Below are positions 56,124-64,000 of a DNA stretch of 64,000 nucleotides, piece by piece. A model generated the notes under the pieces. The model had not been told where the DNA came from and searched no databases. It was given only the letters and a program-made list of their open reading frames with translations. Origin of the DNA: Selenomonas sputigena_A (GTDB taxonomy: Bacteria; Bacillota; Negativicutes; Selenomonadales; Selenomonadaceae). Every line of letters begins with the position of its first letter. The stretch's first letter is position 1. The position numbers and the translations under genes are program-made. The stretch covers positions 1,116,001 through 1,180,000 of the forward strand of contig NZ_CP194411.1 in assembly GCF_051603425.1 (NCBI RefSeq), given 5' to 3'.

Positions 56124-57561
56124 GGTCGTCGTGTGTTTTGAGCTGCACATTCGAGAGCTGCTTGCTCAAGGTGTCCCCGTGGAAGAAGCGGTGCGCCGTG
56201 CCTATGCACTCTATCCCGTCATGCAGGTCATGGCAGACGAGGCGCAGGCGCAGATCATCGCCGAGGCTGTGCGCGGCTACGGCGGGGCGCTGCCCGACGG
56301 TGTCAGTGACCGGCTTTTCACGCACAGCTGGGCGCCGGATAAGCTCACGCTCTCCGAGCGCACGACGCGCGGCGGTCTGCTGGTGCGGGCGCTCGTCGCA
56401 CAGGCGATCACGCAGCAGCTGCGCAAAAGCACGACGTATCGGCAAACGGCACTTACGATTTTTGACGGCTACCAAAAAGGTGGTCTGATCCCCACACAAG
56501 ACCTGCCGAAGTTTTTGCAGGAGATTGTCACGGCAGGCCGCCGCGCTGACATCCCGCGCGCCGAGCTCCTGCGGATGCTCAAGCCCGTCAAGAAGGAAAT
56601 CGCCAAGCGGACGACCGCAGGGATGCGTGCCGCCTATGCGCAGCTTGCTCAAGCCGTTGAAGCGCAAAATGAGAAAGCGCTGGAAAACGCGATCTACGTC
56701 GCGACGCAGGAGCGCACGCGCTACTTCGCCGAGCGCATCGCGCGGACGGAGATGGCGCGTGCGTACCATGACGGTTTTCTGGCACGTTGGGATGCCGATG
56801 AGAACTGCATCGCCTACCAATGGCGGCTCTCGGGACGGCATCCCGTCTACGATATATGCGACCTCTACGCCAAAGCGAATCTCTACGGGCTTGGCGCAGG
56901 GATTTTCCCCAAGGGCAAGGTGCCGTTGATCCCTGCTCATCCGAACTGCATGTGCGTCCTCAAGCCCGTGATTCGTGGGATGCTCGACAACGAGACGCCG
57001 CATGAGCGCATTGAGGATGGTGGTATGGAATATCTGCGCAGCGTCAACCCGCATCAAAGGCGGATGCTCCTTGGCGTGCACGGCGCAAAGGCTGTGATGG
57101 ATGGAAAAGTCAGCTGGACGGAACTCGCGCGGGGCTATGGCGGTAAAAAAGTTGACAGCAGGCTATCGTCAGAAATCCCATCGAGTGATATAATAAAGAA
57201 AAAGGATTTTGCGGATTTGCAAGCCTATATCGGAAAGCTGGACAATAAGACTGTGCGTGAGTGGTACGTTTATCACGACAAGCGGATTCACGCACGAATC
57301 AGCAAAGATCTTTCGACGGAGGAGCAAGCGCGGCAGGCTTTTGAATTGCGTAACCAGTATAGGCGACAAGCACGCGATCTGATGGCGGATCAGACGCTTA
57401 GACGAGAACTTGATAGGGATAGCCCAATGAAAGAATGGGAAGTTCTTATCTCGGAGAAGATGAACAATAAAAATATGAGCAGAAAAGAGGCAATCGAAGA
57501 TATTTATAAAACTTCGATTAAGAGTAATGAGGGCGTAAATAAAAAATTCGGATTGGAGTGA
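56101..57561 (+). CDS. gpF-type head morphogenesis protein with an AT-rich C-terminal effector-like domain
   Basis: 486 residues from ATG 56101. Residues ~1-300 are a phage minor head protein of the Mu gpF type (ERIARTEMARAYHDGFLARW, then GRHPVYDICDLYAKANLYGL and LIPAHPNCMCVLKPVIRGML, a His/Cys-rich metal site). From ~340 (DNA 57150 on), base composition drops to AT-rich. Residues to 486 are a different charged domain (DNKTVREWYVYHDKRIHARI, then LRNQYRRQARDLMADQTLRR). Swappable C-terminal toxin domains are known on gpF proteins. A small AT-rich gene follows at once, as an immunity gene would. The domain's activity is not recognised. Confidence 0.82.
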   Translation: MNLKATYEVVVCFELHIRELLAQGVPVEEAVRRAYALYPVMQVMADEAQAQIIAEAVRGYGGALPDGVSDRLFTHSWAPDKLTLSERTTRGGLLVRALVAQAITQQLRKSTTYRQTALTIFDGYQKGGLIPTQDLPKFLQEIVTAGRRADIPRAELLRMLKPVKKEIAKRTTAGMRAAYAQLAQAVEAQNEKALENAIYVATQERTRYFAERIARTEMARAYHDGFLARWDADENCIAYQWRLSGRHPVYDICDLYAKANLYGLGAGIFPKGKVPLIPAHPNCMCVLKPVIRGMLDNETPHERIEDGGMEYLRSVNPHQRRMLLGVHGAKAVMDGKVSWTELARGYGGKKVDSRLSSEIPSSDIIKKKDFADLQAYIGKLDNKTVREWYVYHDKRIHARISKDLSTEEQARQAFELRNQYRRQARDLMADQTLRRELDRDSPMKEWEVLISEKMNNKNMSRKEAIEDIYKTSIKSNEGVNKKFGLE

Positions 57562-57566
57562 TTGCG

Positions 57567-57821
57567 ATGTCTAGAAAGTATAAGTACTCGTATACAGTCT
57601 GTAAATTTTTTGCCCCAGAATGGTTCAGCAAACAATGCGCCGCATTGGAAAAACATATCCCGAAACTTCGAAAAGACAGGCTTCTTGAAGATGTTGATTC
57701 CAGTGCATGGCAATTCTACTCCTCGCCACAGGGCGAATTGGTTGTGAAAAACGACTATCAAGTTGATGCGCTGTATATCGAATCCGATTTTGACATCGAG
57801 CCATATTTCAAGAGCGCATAA
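57567..57821 (+). CDS. small AT-rich gene, candidate immunity protein
   Basis: 84 residues from ATG 57567, 9 bases after GGAG; GTG 57558 overlaps the previous stop. It reads KYKYSYTVCKFFAPEWFSKQ, then an acidic end (YIESDFDIEPYF). It has the same low GC as the C-terminal domain of the preceding gene and is closed by a terminator. The immunity role is inferred from position. Confidence 0.6.
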   Translation: MSRKYKYSYTVCKFFAPEWFSKQCAALEKHIPKLRKDRLLEDVDSSAWQFYSSPQGELVVKNDYQVDALYIESDFDIEPYFKSA

Positions 57822-57832
57822 AATCTACGGTA

Positions 57833-57860
57833 CCGCTTACGAAAACGTAAGCGGTTTTTT
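57833..57860 (+). terminator. terminator after the first effector cassette
   Basis: CCGCTTAC and GTAAGCGG with loop GAAAAC, then T6. Confidence 0.85.
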
Positions 57861-57949
57861 CATGCCCTCCGTGCTTGACGGCAGGGCATTTTCTATGCGG
57901 TGAAAAGAGCCGGGCGCTCATCACAATATATGCACAGGAGGCAAAGAAG

Positions 57950-58582
57950 ATGGAACTGAAAGACGTATTTGCGGCACTGGAGGCTGCAACGGACGGCGCT
58001 GCACTCGTGCAGGCAGTCAAGGATGAGCTTGCGAAGATTCGCAAGGAGGCGGCGGATGCGCGTGTCGCCAAGAACAAGGCGGAAAGCGATCTTGCTGCGC
58101 TCAAGACGCAGCATGGGGAGCTTGAGACGAGGCACAAGGAGCTGGAAACGAAGCTCGCTGCATCGGAGGAGACGAAGACAGGGGCACAGTCGGCGATGCA
58201 GAAGCTCGAAACGCAGATGGCGAACCTCACGAAGAAGTATGAGGAAGCCGAGGCGGCACGAAAGACTGCCGAGGAAAAGCGCGTACAGGCGGGCATCATG
58301 GCGCAGACGGTCGACGCGTTCACGAAGAGTAATGCCGTCGACCCGCAGGAGTTTGCAAAGCTCGTCGCGCCGAGCATCAAGGTCGCGGACGACGGTTCGT
58401 ATCGCTACATGAAAGCGGACGGCACGGAAGGCACCATCGCCGATGGTGCAGCGGAATGGCTCAAGGACAAGGCTTGGGCGGTCAAGGACACGCAGCACGC
58501 CGGAAGCGGTGACGGCAGATCCGGTGATAATGGCGCAGGTGGCGCGATCGCGGAGCAATTCGCTGCCGCGCTTGGAGGTTAA
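57950..58582 (+). CDS. phage scaffolding protein
   Basis: 210 residues from ATG 57950 behind CAGGAGGCAAAG. Almost all of residues 30-135 is coiled coil (ELAKIRKEAADARVAKNKAE; QKLETQMANLTKKYEEAEAA). The C-terminal part (SYRYMKADGTEGTIADGAAE) and Gly-rich end match phage scaffold or minor structural GP20-type proteins that guide capsid assembly. It precedes the broken capsid gene, as expected. Confidence 0.85.
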   Translation: MELKDVFAALEAATDGAALVQAVKDELAKIRKEAADARVAKNKAESDLAALKTQHGELETRHKELETKLAASEETKTGAQSAMQKLETQMANLTKKYEEAEAARKTAEEKRVQAGIMAQTVDAFTKSNAVDPQEFAKLVAPSIKVADDGSYRYMKADGTEGTIADGAAEWLKDKAWAVKDTQHAGSGDGRSGDNGAGGAIAEQFAAALGG

Positions 58583-58601
58583 AGAAAAGGAGTAAAGAAA
58601 T

Positions 58602-58737
58602 ATGGCAATCAATACGCTTGAAATAGCAAAAATTTCCAGCAGGAGCTCGACAAGCAGATGCTTGTCGGTGCAACGTCGGGCTGGATGGAGACGAACGCGG
58701 CGAGTGTTAAGTATAGCGGCGGCGCTCGCAAAAACAT
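58602..58737 (+). pseudogene. 5' fragment of a major capsid gene
   Basis: ATG 58602 behind AAAAGGAG starts AINTLEIAKI; one base is missing in the AAAATTTCC run, after which the neighbouring frame reads QQELDKQMLVGATSGWMETN and AASVKYSGG, the usual capsid N-terminus. It then ends abruptly at the portal fragment, so the bulk of the capsid gene (~300 codons) is gone. Confidence 0.75.
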
Positions 58738-59594
58738 CAAGTCTTCTGCGATGAGGCTGTGCGTGCGGGGTTCGAACTTCGCGACGGCACGACACTGCTC
58801 TTGCAAGATGCAGAAATTCAGTCGGTGCTTGAGGATTTGCGCGTGCAGGAAGTCTTTTCGGCGGCTCTCGCATGGGACAGGCTCTACGGCGGTGCAGCAA
58901 TCTTGATGCTCGTCAATGATGGCGGCACGTTGGAAGATCCTCTGAACGAGGAGAGTATCAAGACGGTAGAGGGCTTGGAAGTGTTCGAGCCGCCCGAGAT
59001 ACAAGTTCATGATAGCTATTATTACGACGATCCGTATAACCCGAATTACGGCAAGCCGGAGTTTTACACGCTCATTGGCTACAACGGCAATTCGTTCCTA
59101 GTGCACGAGAGCCATCTGCTTGTATTCAAGAGCGGCGTTATTCCGACGCAGAAACGTCGGATGCGCGACGGCTGGGGCGGCAAGGTATTTGACGAATTGC
59201 GGGAAAACCTCTTGCAATACAGCGCGGGCAACAGTCTTGCACTTATGGCACTTTCGCGAATGTCGCAGGGCATTTTGAAGCTGGAAGGGCTGACGAACAA
59301 TCTTGAAAACAAAGAGACGGAGAAATTTGTGCAGGTGCGTTTGCAGCTCATCGACATGGTGCGCCATCTGATGAATACTATCGCCATTGACAAGGAAGAC
59401 GACTACGATCTCAAGAACATGAGCCTTGCAGGGGTAAAAGACATCATCGAGCAGTTTGAAACGGCGCTTTCGGCGGCATCGGATATTCCTGTCACGGTGC
59501 TCTTCGGGCGCAGCCCCGGCGGGCTGAACTCTACGGGTAAAGCAGACATGGAGAACTACTATAATCTTGTCCGACGCATACAGGCGCACGTCTC
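58738..59594 (+). pseudogene. internal fragment of a DUF1073-type portal protein (module B)
   Basis: The frame reads QVFCDEAVRAGFELRDGTTL, LAWDRLYGGAAILMLVNDG, FEPPEIQVHDSYYYDDPYNP and IPVTVLFGRSPGGLNSTGKA, all typical of DUF1073 portals. It has neither a native start nor its C-terminus: the left joins the capsid fragment and the right runs out of frame near 59590 into the gpF gene. This portal type is unrelated to the intact portal at 54771, pointing to a second phage. Confidence 0.82.
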
Positions 59595-60554
59595 TTGCGA
59601 AAGGATGCGGATGACGACCTCGATGCGCTCAAAGAGATGTGGGTCGGTGAAAACCTCGACCTTATTCGCTCGATTGATGATGAGACAATGCGCAGGATTC
59701 GCCAGATTCTCACGGCTCGCATTACGGGCAGCGTCAATCATGCGGGACTGGCGAAAGACCTCATCGCCGAAATACAGGCGATCACGGAGAAGGAGAAACG
59801 TCGTGCCGAACTGATTGCCCGCGACCAGCTCGGCAAGCTGCACGGGCAAATTAATCGCAGGAAGCAGGAATCGCTTGGCATTGATGAATACGAATGGGAA
59901 ACGTCGCACGATGAGCGTGTGCGCGATTCTCATAGGGCACTGCAAGGCAAGGTATTCTCATGGAACAATCCGCCGCCCGAAGGTCATCCGGGCTATCCGA
60001 TTCGCTGCCGTTGCATTGCGCTCCCTGTAATTGACTGGGATAGGCATCTCGGCGAGCCGCAGAAGGGGAAACACGAGGAAGTGACGGATGTCACTCCGCA
60101 GGAAGAAGCTGCGATTATGCGGTATATCGGTGGCGAAGCATATCGCTTGAATGAAAAGTTGCGCAATAAAATATCTTTGACGGCAGATGAAAAGTCTTGG
60201 GTGTCATCTCTGGATTTGGCTTTAGGAAAAATGCCGAGATATAGCGGGACAGTACAAAGAAGTTTGACGTTCTATGGCGACGATCAATTACAAGAGTTTT
60301 TATCGAAGTACAAAATAGATGCAGTAGTCAGCTATCCTGCATATACCTCTATGACAGCTAGTAAAGAAGCCTATAATCCTCATGGACAAGTTAAGCTATT
60401 TATACTACAATCAACACAGGGGAGGGATATTCGGGCGTACAATGGCGCGGAGCAGGAAATTCTTTATCCTAGAAATAGTCGCTTTTGGGTTAGAACTATT
60501 GAACGTGTTGGCAGACAGTTCCATATTTATTTAGAGGAGATAACCGATGACTAA
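59595..60554 (+). CDS. gpF-type head protein fragment with C-terminal ADP-ribosyltransferase domain
   Basis: 319 codons; TTG 59595 is only the first possible start, as the N-terminal part of the gpF domain was lost in the portal junction. Residues ~1-155 are the gpF core (DEYEWETSHDERVRDSHRAL and PGYPIRCRCIALPVID). Residues ~165-319 are AT-rich DNA coding a mono-ADP-ribosyltransferase of the R-S-ExE type: an Arg turn in SGTVQRSLTFYG, the Ser motif SYPAYTSMTAS, and EQE in GAEQEILYPRNSRF. Such enzymes move ADP-ribose from NAD to host proteins. A small gene follows, overlapping by 8 bp. Confidence 0.8.
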   Translation: MRKDADDDLDALKEMWVGENLDLIRSIDDETMRRIRQILTARITGSVNHAGLAKDLIAEIQAITEKEKRRAELIARDQLGKLHGQINRRKQESLGIDEYEWETSHDERVRDSHRALQGKVFSWNNPPPEGHPGYPIRCRCIALPVIDWDRHLGEPQKGKHEEVTDVTPQEEAAIMRYIGGEAYRLNEKLRNKISLTADEKSWVSSLDLALGKMPRYSGTVQRSLTFYGDDQLQEFLSKYKIDAVVSYPAYTSMTASKEAYNPHGQVKLFILQSTQGRDIRAYNGAEQEILYPRNSRFWVRTIERVGRQFHIYLEEITDD

Positions 60555-60756
60555 AAAGGGACTTTTTACAGATCGGCGTTGGCGCGATCCTCCTGCGGTC
60601 GTTTGTCTTGGGTATAGGGGGGGCTCAAAGAATGAAGCTCTATCGTTCGCGAAACTCATGCTTGAGAAAGGGCATATTACAAAGGAGCGTTATCAAGAGA
60701 AACTTGTCGAGATCGAGAAAAAGTATAAAGGGCATGATCCTGATGAGCTGATATAA
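60547..60756 (+). CDS. small gene after the ADP-ribosyltransferase domain, candidate immunity or accessory protein
   Basis: 69 residues from ATG 60547, which lies in the last codons of the ART gene (GAGGAGATAACCG upstream). Reads TKKGLFTDRRWRDPPAVVCL, then a charged helix (EKGHITKERYQEKLVEIEKK). Closed by a terminator, mirroring the first cassette at 57567. The role is inferred. Confidence 0.6.
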   Translation: MTKKGLFTDRRWRDPPAVVCLGYRGGSKNEALSFAKLMLEKGHITKERYQEKLVEIEKKYKGHDPDELI

Positions 60757-60777
60757 GCAGGTAGCAGTAAATACAGA

Positions 60778-60811
60778 AAAAGCACTTTGCAAATTACGCA
60801 AGGTGCTTTTC
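60778..60811 (+). terminator. terminator after the second effector cassette
   Basis: AAAGCACTTTGC and GCAAGGTGCTTT around AAATTAC, flanked by A and T runs. Confidence 0.82.
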
Positions 60812-60844
60812 TTATGCCCAGAATCCATGAAAGGAGGTGAAGCG

Positions 60845-61144
60845 ATGCAGAGATTTGACACAACGACATTTCATGCGACGAAGACCGATGAGGGATTTAT
60901 CGCCGATACGCCTATCATCGGGCGGACAGGTCTACTCAGATATCAGAATGCCGATGGCTCGGAGCGATGGGAGTACCGGCCACCGGAGGAGGCTTTCAGC
61001 ACGGCGAGCCTTGCGTCTATCCGAGGCAAGCCGATCACTGTCGGGCATAAGGCGATGGTGACGGCAGGCAATGTGCGGAGCGTGCAGCCTGTCGGCACGG
61101 TGCTCACGGAAGGGAGGCAAGATGGCACGGAAAAGCAAAAATAG
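60845..61144 (+). CDS. truncated DUF2213 phage protein (prohead protease-like)
   Basis: 99 residues from ATG 60845 behind AAAGGAGGTG. It begins RFDTTTFHATKTDEGFIADT and contains SIRGKPITVGHKAMVTAGNV, the start of DUF2213 proteins found beside DUF1073 portals. Full members have over 300 residues; this one stops after EGRQDGTEKQK, where the gene is cut by a junction to polyvalent-protein sequence. Confidence 0.75.
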   Translation: MQRFDTTTFHATKTDEGFIADTPIIGRTGLLRYQNADGSERWEYRPPEEAFSTASLASIRGKPITVGHKAMVTAGNVRSVQPVGTVLTEGRQDGTEKQK

Positions 61145-61149
61145 CTCGG

Positions 61150-63590
61150 CGAGCTACAGGCGAAGTACAATGTCGCCAGCGACTTGGCGAAAGCGACCTT
61201 GGGCGAGATTTGCTCAAGGAGATGTGCGCAAGGAATATCCCTCTTGTCGGTACTCTGGGGCAAGCCCTTCTGGAAGGCAAAGAAGGCGCGATCCGTCACG
61301 CATGGAAAAAGATTGCCAATGTAGATGCCAGCATGGCGCTCAAGGGCGAGACGGCGGCACAGCGCGCAAACGATGACGAAGTAGTGCAGGCGAAGTCTCG
61401 CGAAAAACAGGGCGATGAAGTACAGGCGAAGTCTGCCCAAAACGAGGGCGAGGCAGTCGAGGTGAAGTCTGCCCAGGAGCAGGGAAAGAAAAAAGCCGCC
61501 GATAAGGGCGGATTGGGGCTTCCTACTGGCTATACGACGGAATCGGGCAGGCCTCTTTCGGAGGCGGATGCGAAAGAATTTATTATCAAACCGAACGGGA
61601 GCAGGAACTTTGGGGAAATTCCAAAGGAGATTGAAGAGGCGACGGGCGGAATAGTAAAGGCTGCTCCTGTGCGTTTACAGGTGGGGCATCCTGGGCTCGG
61701 CTATATCCACCTTTGCCAACACGCTTCCCAAATGCAACAAAAAGGATATGGCGTGATGGATTACATCAACCATATCCTTCAGAATTTCAACCAAGTGTAC
61801 AGTCAGCAAACGGATAAGCGCCCGAATCGTTTCGCGCTTTATTGTAATGGCGACGAGAGTAAAGGGTTTATGCCGATTGAGTTGGAACTTGAGCAAACGG
61901 CGGAACAATACTATCTTATCATTTCCGCAATGCCACATCATCCCAAAATAAAAGGAACCCTGCTCTTTGACGGGAGCGCTACATCGTCTGCTGTTACCAC
62001 CGACAGCACCCTTTCGAGAGAAGCCAACAAAGATGGTGGTGTTGACCCTCTGATCGCCCATGGGAAGAACAAGATTCCTTCTTCTGCCTCTAATATACTA
62101 TCGGAACAGGAGAAAAGCAAGGAAAAATCTGTACAGGCGAAGTCTGCCCCTTTGACAAAGCGGGAACAGGAGGCGCTTACGGGCACGAGCGAGGAGGCGA
62201 AAAAGGCCTATCGCATTGTCCGCGATAAGCTCGCAAAGAGCAAGAACAAGGCTGTGGCGCGTGCAGCGAAGGTCGGCGCGACGCTCTTCGCCCGTCATGC
62301 GGATATCTATGCCAAGGCGATCGCAGAAAAGACGGGAAAGAAATTCACGGCGCTGGATTATTACCATACGTTTGCCATACAGGCCGGACGCGAGGGGATG
62401 CAGCGGGTGGACTGTATCGGCGCACCGTGGAAAAAGAAAAAGAAGCCGTCCGCACGCAGTATGCGGGGACGGCTCTGTGGATGAAAGCGCCGAACGGCGA
62501 GACGACGAATCTGACGGAAGATCAGTGGCTCACGGTGCGCACGCCGGCGTTTAAGGCGTGGTTCGGGGATTGGGGAAGCGGAAGCGGAAAAGCAGAAATA
62601 TTTACATACCGAACCCGTCGAGGTTGCCGAGGGACAAATTGTAAAGACTGAAGGCGTCACTGCGATGGAGGCGGCGTTCCAATGGGCGGAGCAACATTTG
62701 CCCGTGCAGGTCAGTACGCGGTTCGGCACTGTGGAAATCAATCGCGCGAGCATCAAGGATTCACTGGGCCATAGGTTTTCACAAAAAAACTGGATGCAAT
62801 CACATCTTTGCCTGATGGAATGAAGGTGGCAGCTTTCATTGGTGAGGCGCAAGACTTCGGTGGGGCAGTCCTTTACAATGGATATTTCTGCTATCCGATG
62901 ATGTATCAAGGGGAAAGACAGGTTGTATTTTGCCGCGTGAGGCGGGATATGAACAGCAACAAGCTCTATGTGCATGAGGTCTTTACGGAAGACGAAATAA
63001 AGGACAATTCCTTTCAGACCGTTGCTCAGAGCTTAAACTCCAAGCCACACGGGGGGAATGTCCTTTACAAGTCCATTTTAACAGATTTTTTAAATAAAGA
63101 CAATACTGTTTCCAAGATGGTGGATGAAAATGGTGAGCCGCTGCGCTCTGTTATTGATAAAGCAGAATCTTTTCATCAGCGTGCGTGGGTCGGCTCGGCG
63201 GCGGATTTTGACAAGTTTGACTTGGGCTATGTCGGCACGGGCGAAGGTGCGCAGGTGCATGGATGGGGGCTGTACTTCGCGCAGAGAAGAGAGGTGGCGG
63301 AGGGTTATAGAAAAAAACTTTCTAACAGCTTAACGATTATCTATGACGGAAAAAAACAAGAAGACATTACGGGGGACATTAAAGATGCAATTCAGCCTTT
63401 TTCTATGCAACTAAAAAAGCCCTCGGACTTGAAGGATGTTTCCGACGAACATCCATCCGAGAGAAAAGAAAATGAGAAAGGTGTTTCCTCCCAACGTATC
63501 CGGGTTATTGACCCGGGCGAAGGAAGAAAAACACCCTTTCTTGATCATAGGTTAGCAGGCGGTCTATCTGTTGTCAAGGATTGTTTATAA
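61150..63590 (+). pseudogene. large polyvalent phage protein, broken by several frameshifts
   Basis: Pieces in three frames together resemble one large phage-conflict protein. Piece 1 (to 62484): linker repeats of the type VQAKSAQNEGE, a domain with LGYIHLCQHASQMQQKGYGV, then a helical segment. Piece 2 (62427-62651): ALWMKAPNGETTNLTEDQWL then TPAFKAWFGDW. Piece 3 (~62585-62790): EGVTAMEAAFQWAEQHLPVQ. Piece 4 (to 63590): GMKVAAFIGEAQDFGGAVLY, and QVHGWGLYFAQRREVAEGYR, which resembles the GxGxYFA..A..Y signature of PARP-like transferases. Frame changes fall near 61210, 62430, 62577 and at an A7 run near 62792. No intact start-to-stop product remains. Confidence 0.75.
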
Positions 63591-63880
63591 GGTTTCGATG
63601 AGAACGATGAACCGAGACCGCGAAGCACGGAAGGAAAAGAAGCTCGGATGTGCGTTCAAGACCTCCACTAAAGGAGGCGCACTCCAAGCTTCCAAGTCGA
63701 TTATTGCAGGTTATTTTGAAAAAGTCAAGGTTATTGGCGGGAGCCGCGAGACAAAGGGTGGCGATCGATCCTACGCGCAATGTGGACGAAAAAGCGTATG
63801 ATTTCCGTTTTGTGGTATGCGAATGCATGAATCCGTCTCTCTGCTGCGATCCATGACTGGAAAATTGATAGAGGCAAATC
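63591..63880. other. 290-bp stretch without a supported gene
   Basis: Short open frames exist on both strands, but none has a good ribosome site or recognisable domain. The plus frame from 63571 may be the decayed end of the polyvalent gene. Confidence 0.4.
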
Positions 63881-63950
63881 AAAAAAGGTGCCGATTCTGT
63901 CACAAATCCTGATCTGCAAACAGGTAGTGACAGAGCGACACCTTCTATTG
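63881..63950 (-). ncRNA. predicted ~70-nt small RNA or attenuated leader
   Basis: On the minus strand TTGACA (63985-63980), a 17-bp spacer and TATAGT (63962-63957) form a near-consensus promoter. About seven bases later comes a 17-18-bp stem, AGGTGTCGCTCTGTCAC paired with GTGACAGAATCGGCACCT, with a ~23-base loop, and then T6. Promoter and terminator are so close that the product would be only ~70 nt. Confidence 0.6.
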
Positions 63951-63956
63951 ATCTCG

Positions 63957-63985
63957 ACTATACCATAAGGATGAAGGCATGTCAA
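63957..63985 (-). promoter_or_regulatory. promoter of the predicted small RNA
   Basis: TTGACA, 17 bp, TATAGT on the minus strand. Confidence 0.7.
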
Positions 63986-64000
63986 CGCATGGAGACGTTT

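Larger units (their letters stand above)
33291..64000. mobile_element. temperate prophage (siphovirus-like gene order), right end outside window
   Basis: Gene order int, lysogeny genes (minus strand), CI/Cro switch, early recombination and replication, late regulator, terminase, portal, head (plus strand) is that of a tailed temperate phage. At least 30.7 kb is present. No tail, lysis or attR sequence is in the window. Several late genes are broken, so it is probably defective or a composite of two phages. Confidence 0.93.

Noticed and set aside
53646..56150. 834-codon minus-strand ORF across terL and portal
   Set aside because: A shadow spanning two real genes; Arg/Val/Asp-rich with no family.
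1..64000. tRNA or rRNA genes
   Set aside because: None was recognised; the integration site is not a tRNA.

Overview
The window looks like chromosome from a Selenomonas-type member of the Negativicutes (a diderm Firmicute). The support is GC-rich coding DNA, strong GGAGG ribosome sites, an ECF-type thiamine transporter subunit (ThiT), an Rpn-family nuclease gene, a rpsF-ssb-rpsR operon, NADP-type glutamate dehydrogenase and a type I-C CRISPR system. The genus is an inference from gene content; no rRNA or tRNA gene is visible to fix it.

Layout. Positions 1-23.7 kb are ordinary chromosome: nicotinate phosphoribosyltransferase (cut by the left edge), an Ala-rich protein, a hotdog thioesterase and YibE/F, RarD-like and ThiT transporters, an acyltransferase-SGNH protein, HicAB and YefM-YoeB toxin-antitoxin pairs, an Rpn nuclease gene bracketed by duplicated hairpins, a SIMPL protein, an iron alcohol dehydrogenase, a PepSY protein, a ThrRS without its TGS domain, gdhA, a FliD C-terminal-like protein, rpsF-ssb-rpsR and a ClC transporter with an altered gate motif.

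Positions 23.8-33.3 kb hold a complete type I-C CRISPR-Cas locus (cas3, then cas5c-cas8c-cas7c-cas4-cas1-cas2). A likely cas11c is encoded inside cas8c. The array has 22 full 33-bp repeats and then a 23rd repeat cut after 20 bases. The sequence after the cut is the end of a temperate prophage. Its large serine integrase gene stops 24 bp from the cut, so the CRISPR repeat itself is the likely attachment site.

Positions 33.3 kb to the right edge are the prophage. In order: integrase; a HEPN-like DUF3644 gene between two diverged direct repeats; lysogeny genes and a CI/Cro switch with four near-identical 15-bp operators; early genes (SbcC-like ATPase, RecT, metallo-hydrolase, replication initiator with iterons, helicase loader, SSB, RusA, MazG-like protein, methyltransferase); an ArpU-like late regulator; a Panacea antitoxin with a membrane protein partner; and a late promoter with three 11-bp tandem repeats. 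The packaging and head region follows and is damaged. TerS is frameshifted, a capsid start is spliced to a second type of portal, and a polyvalent protein gene is broken by several frameshifts. Two head-morphogenesis proteins carry different AT-rich C-terminal domains, one an ADP-ribosyltransferase, each followed by a small gene and a terminator. A probable small RNA with its own promoter and terminator lies at the right edge. The right attachment site is outside the window.

How it fits together: the prophage sits inside the immune memory of the host. It carries several conflict genes of its own (HEPN-like, PanAT-like, ADP-ribosyltransferase head proteins), while parts of its virion module are decayed.
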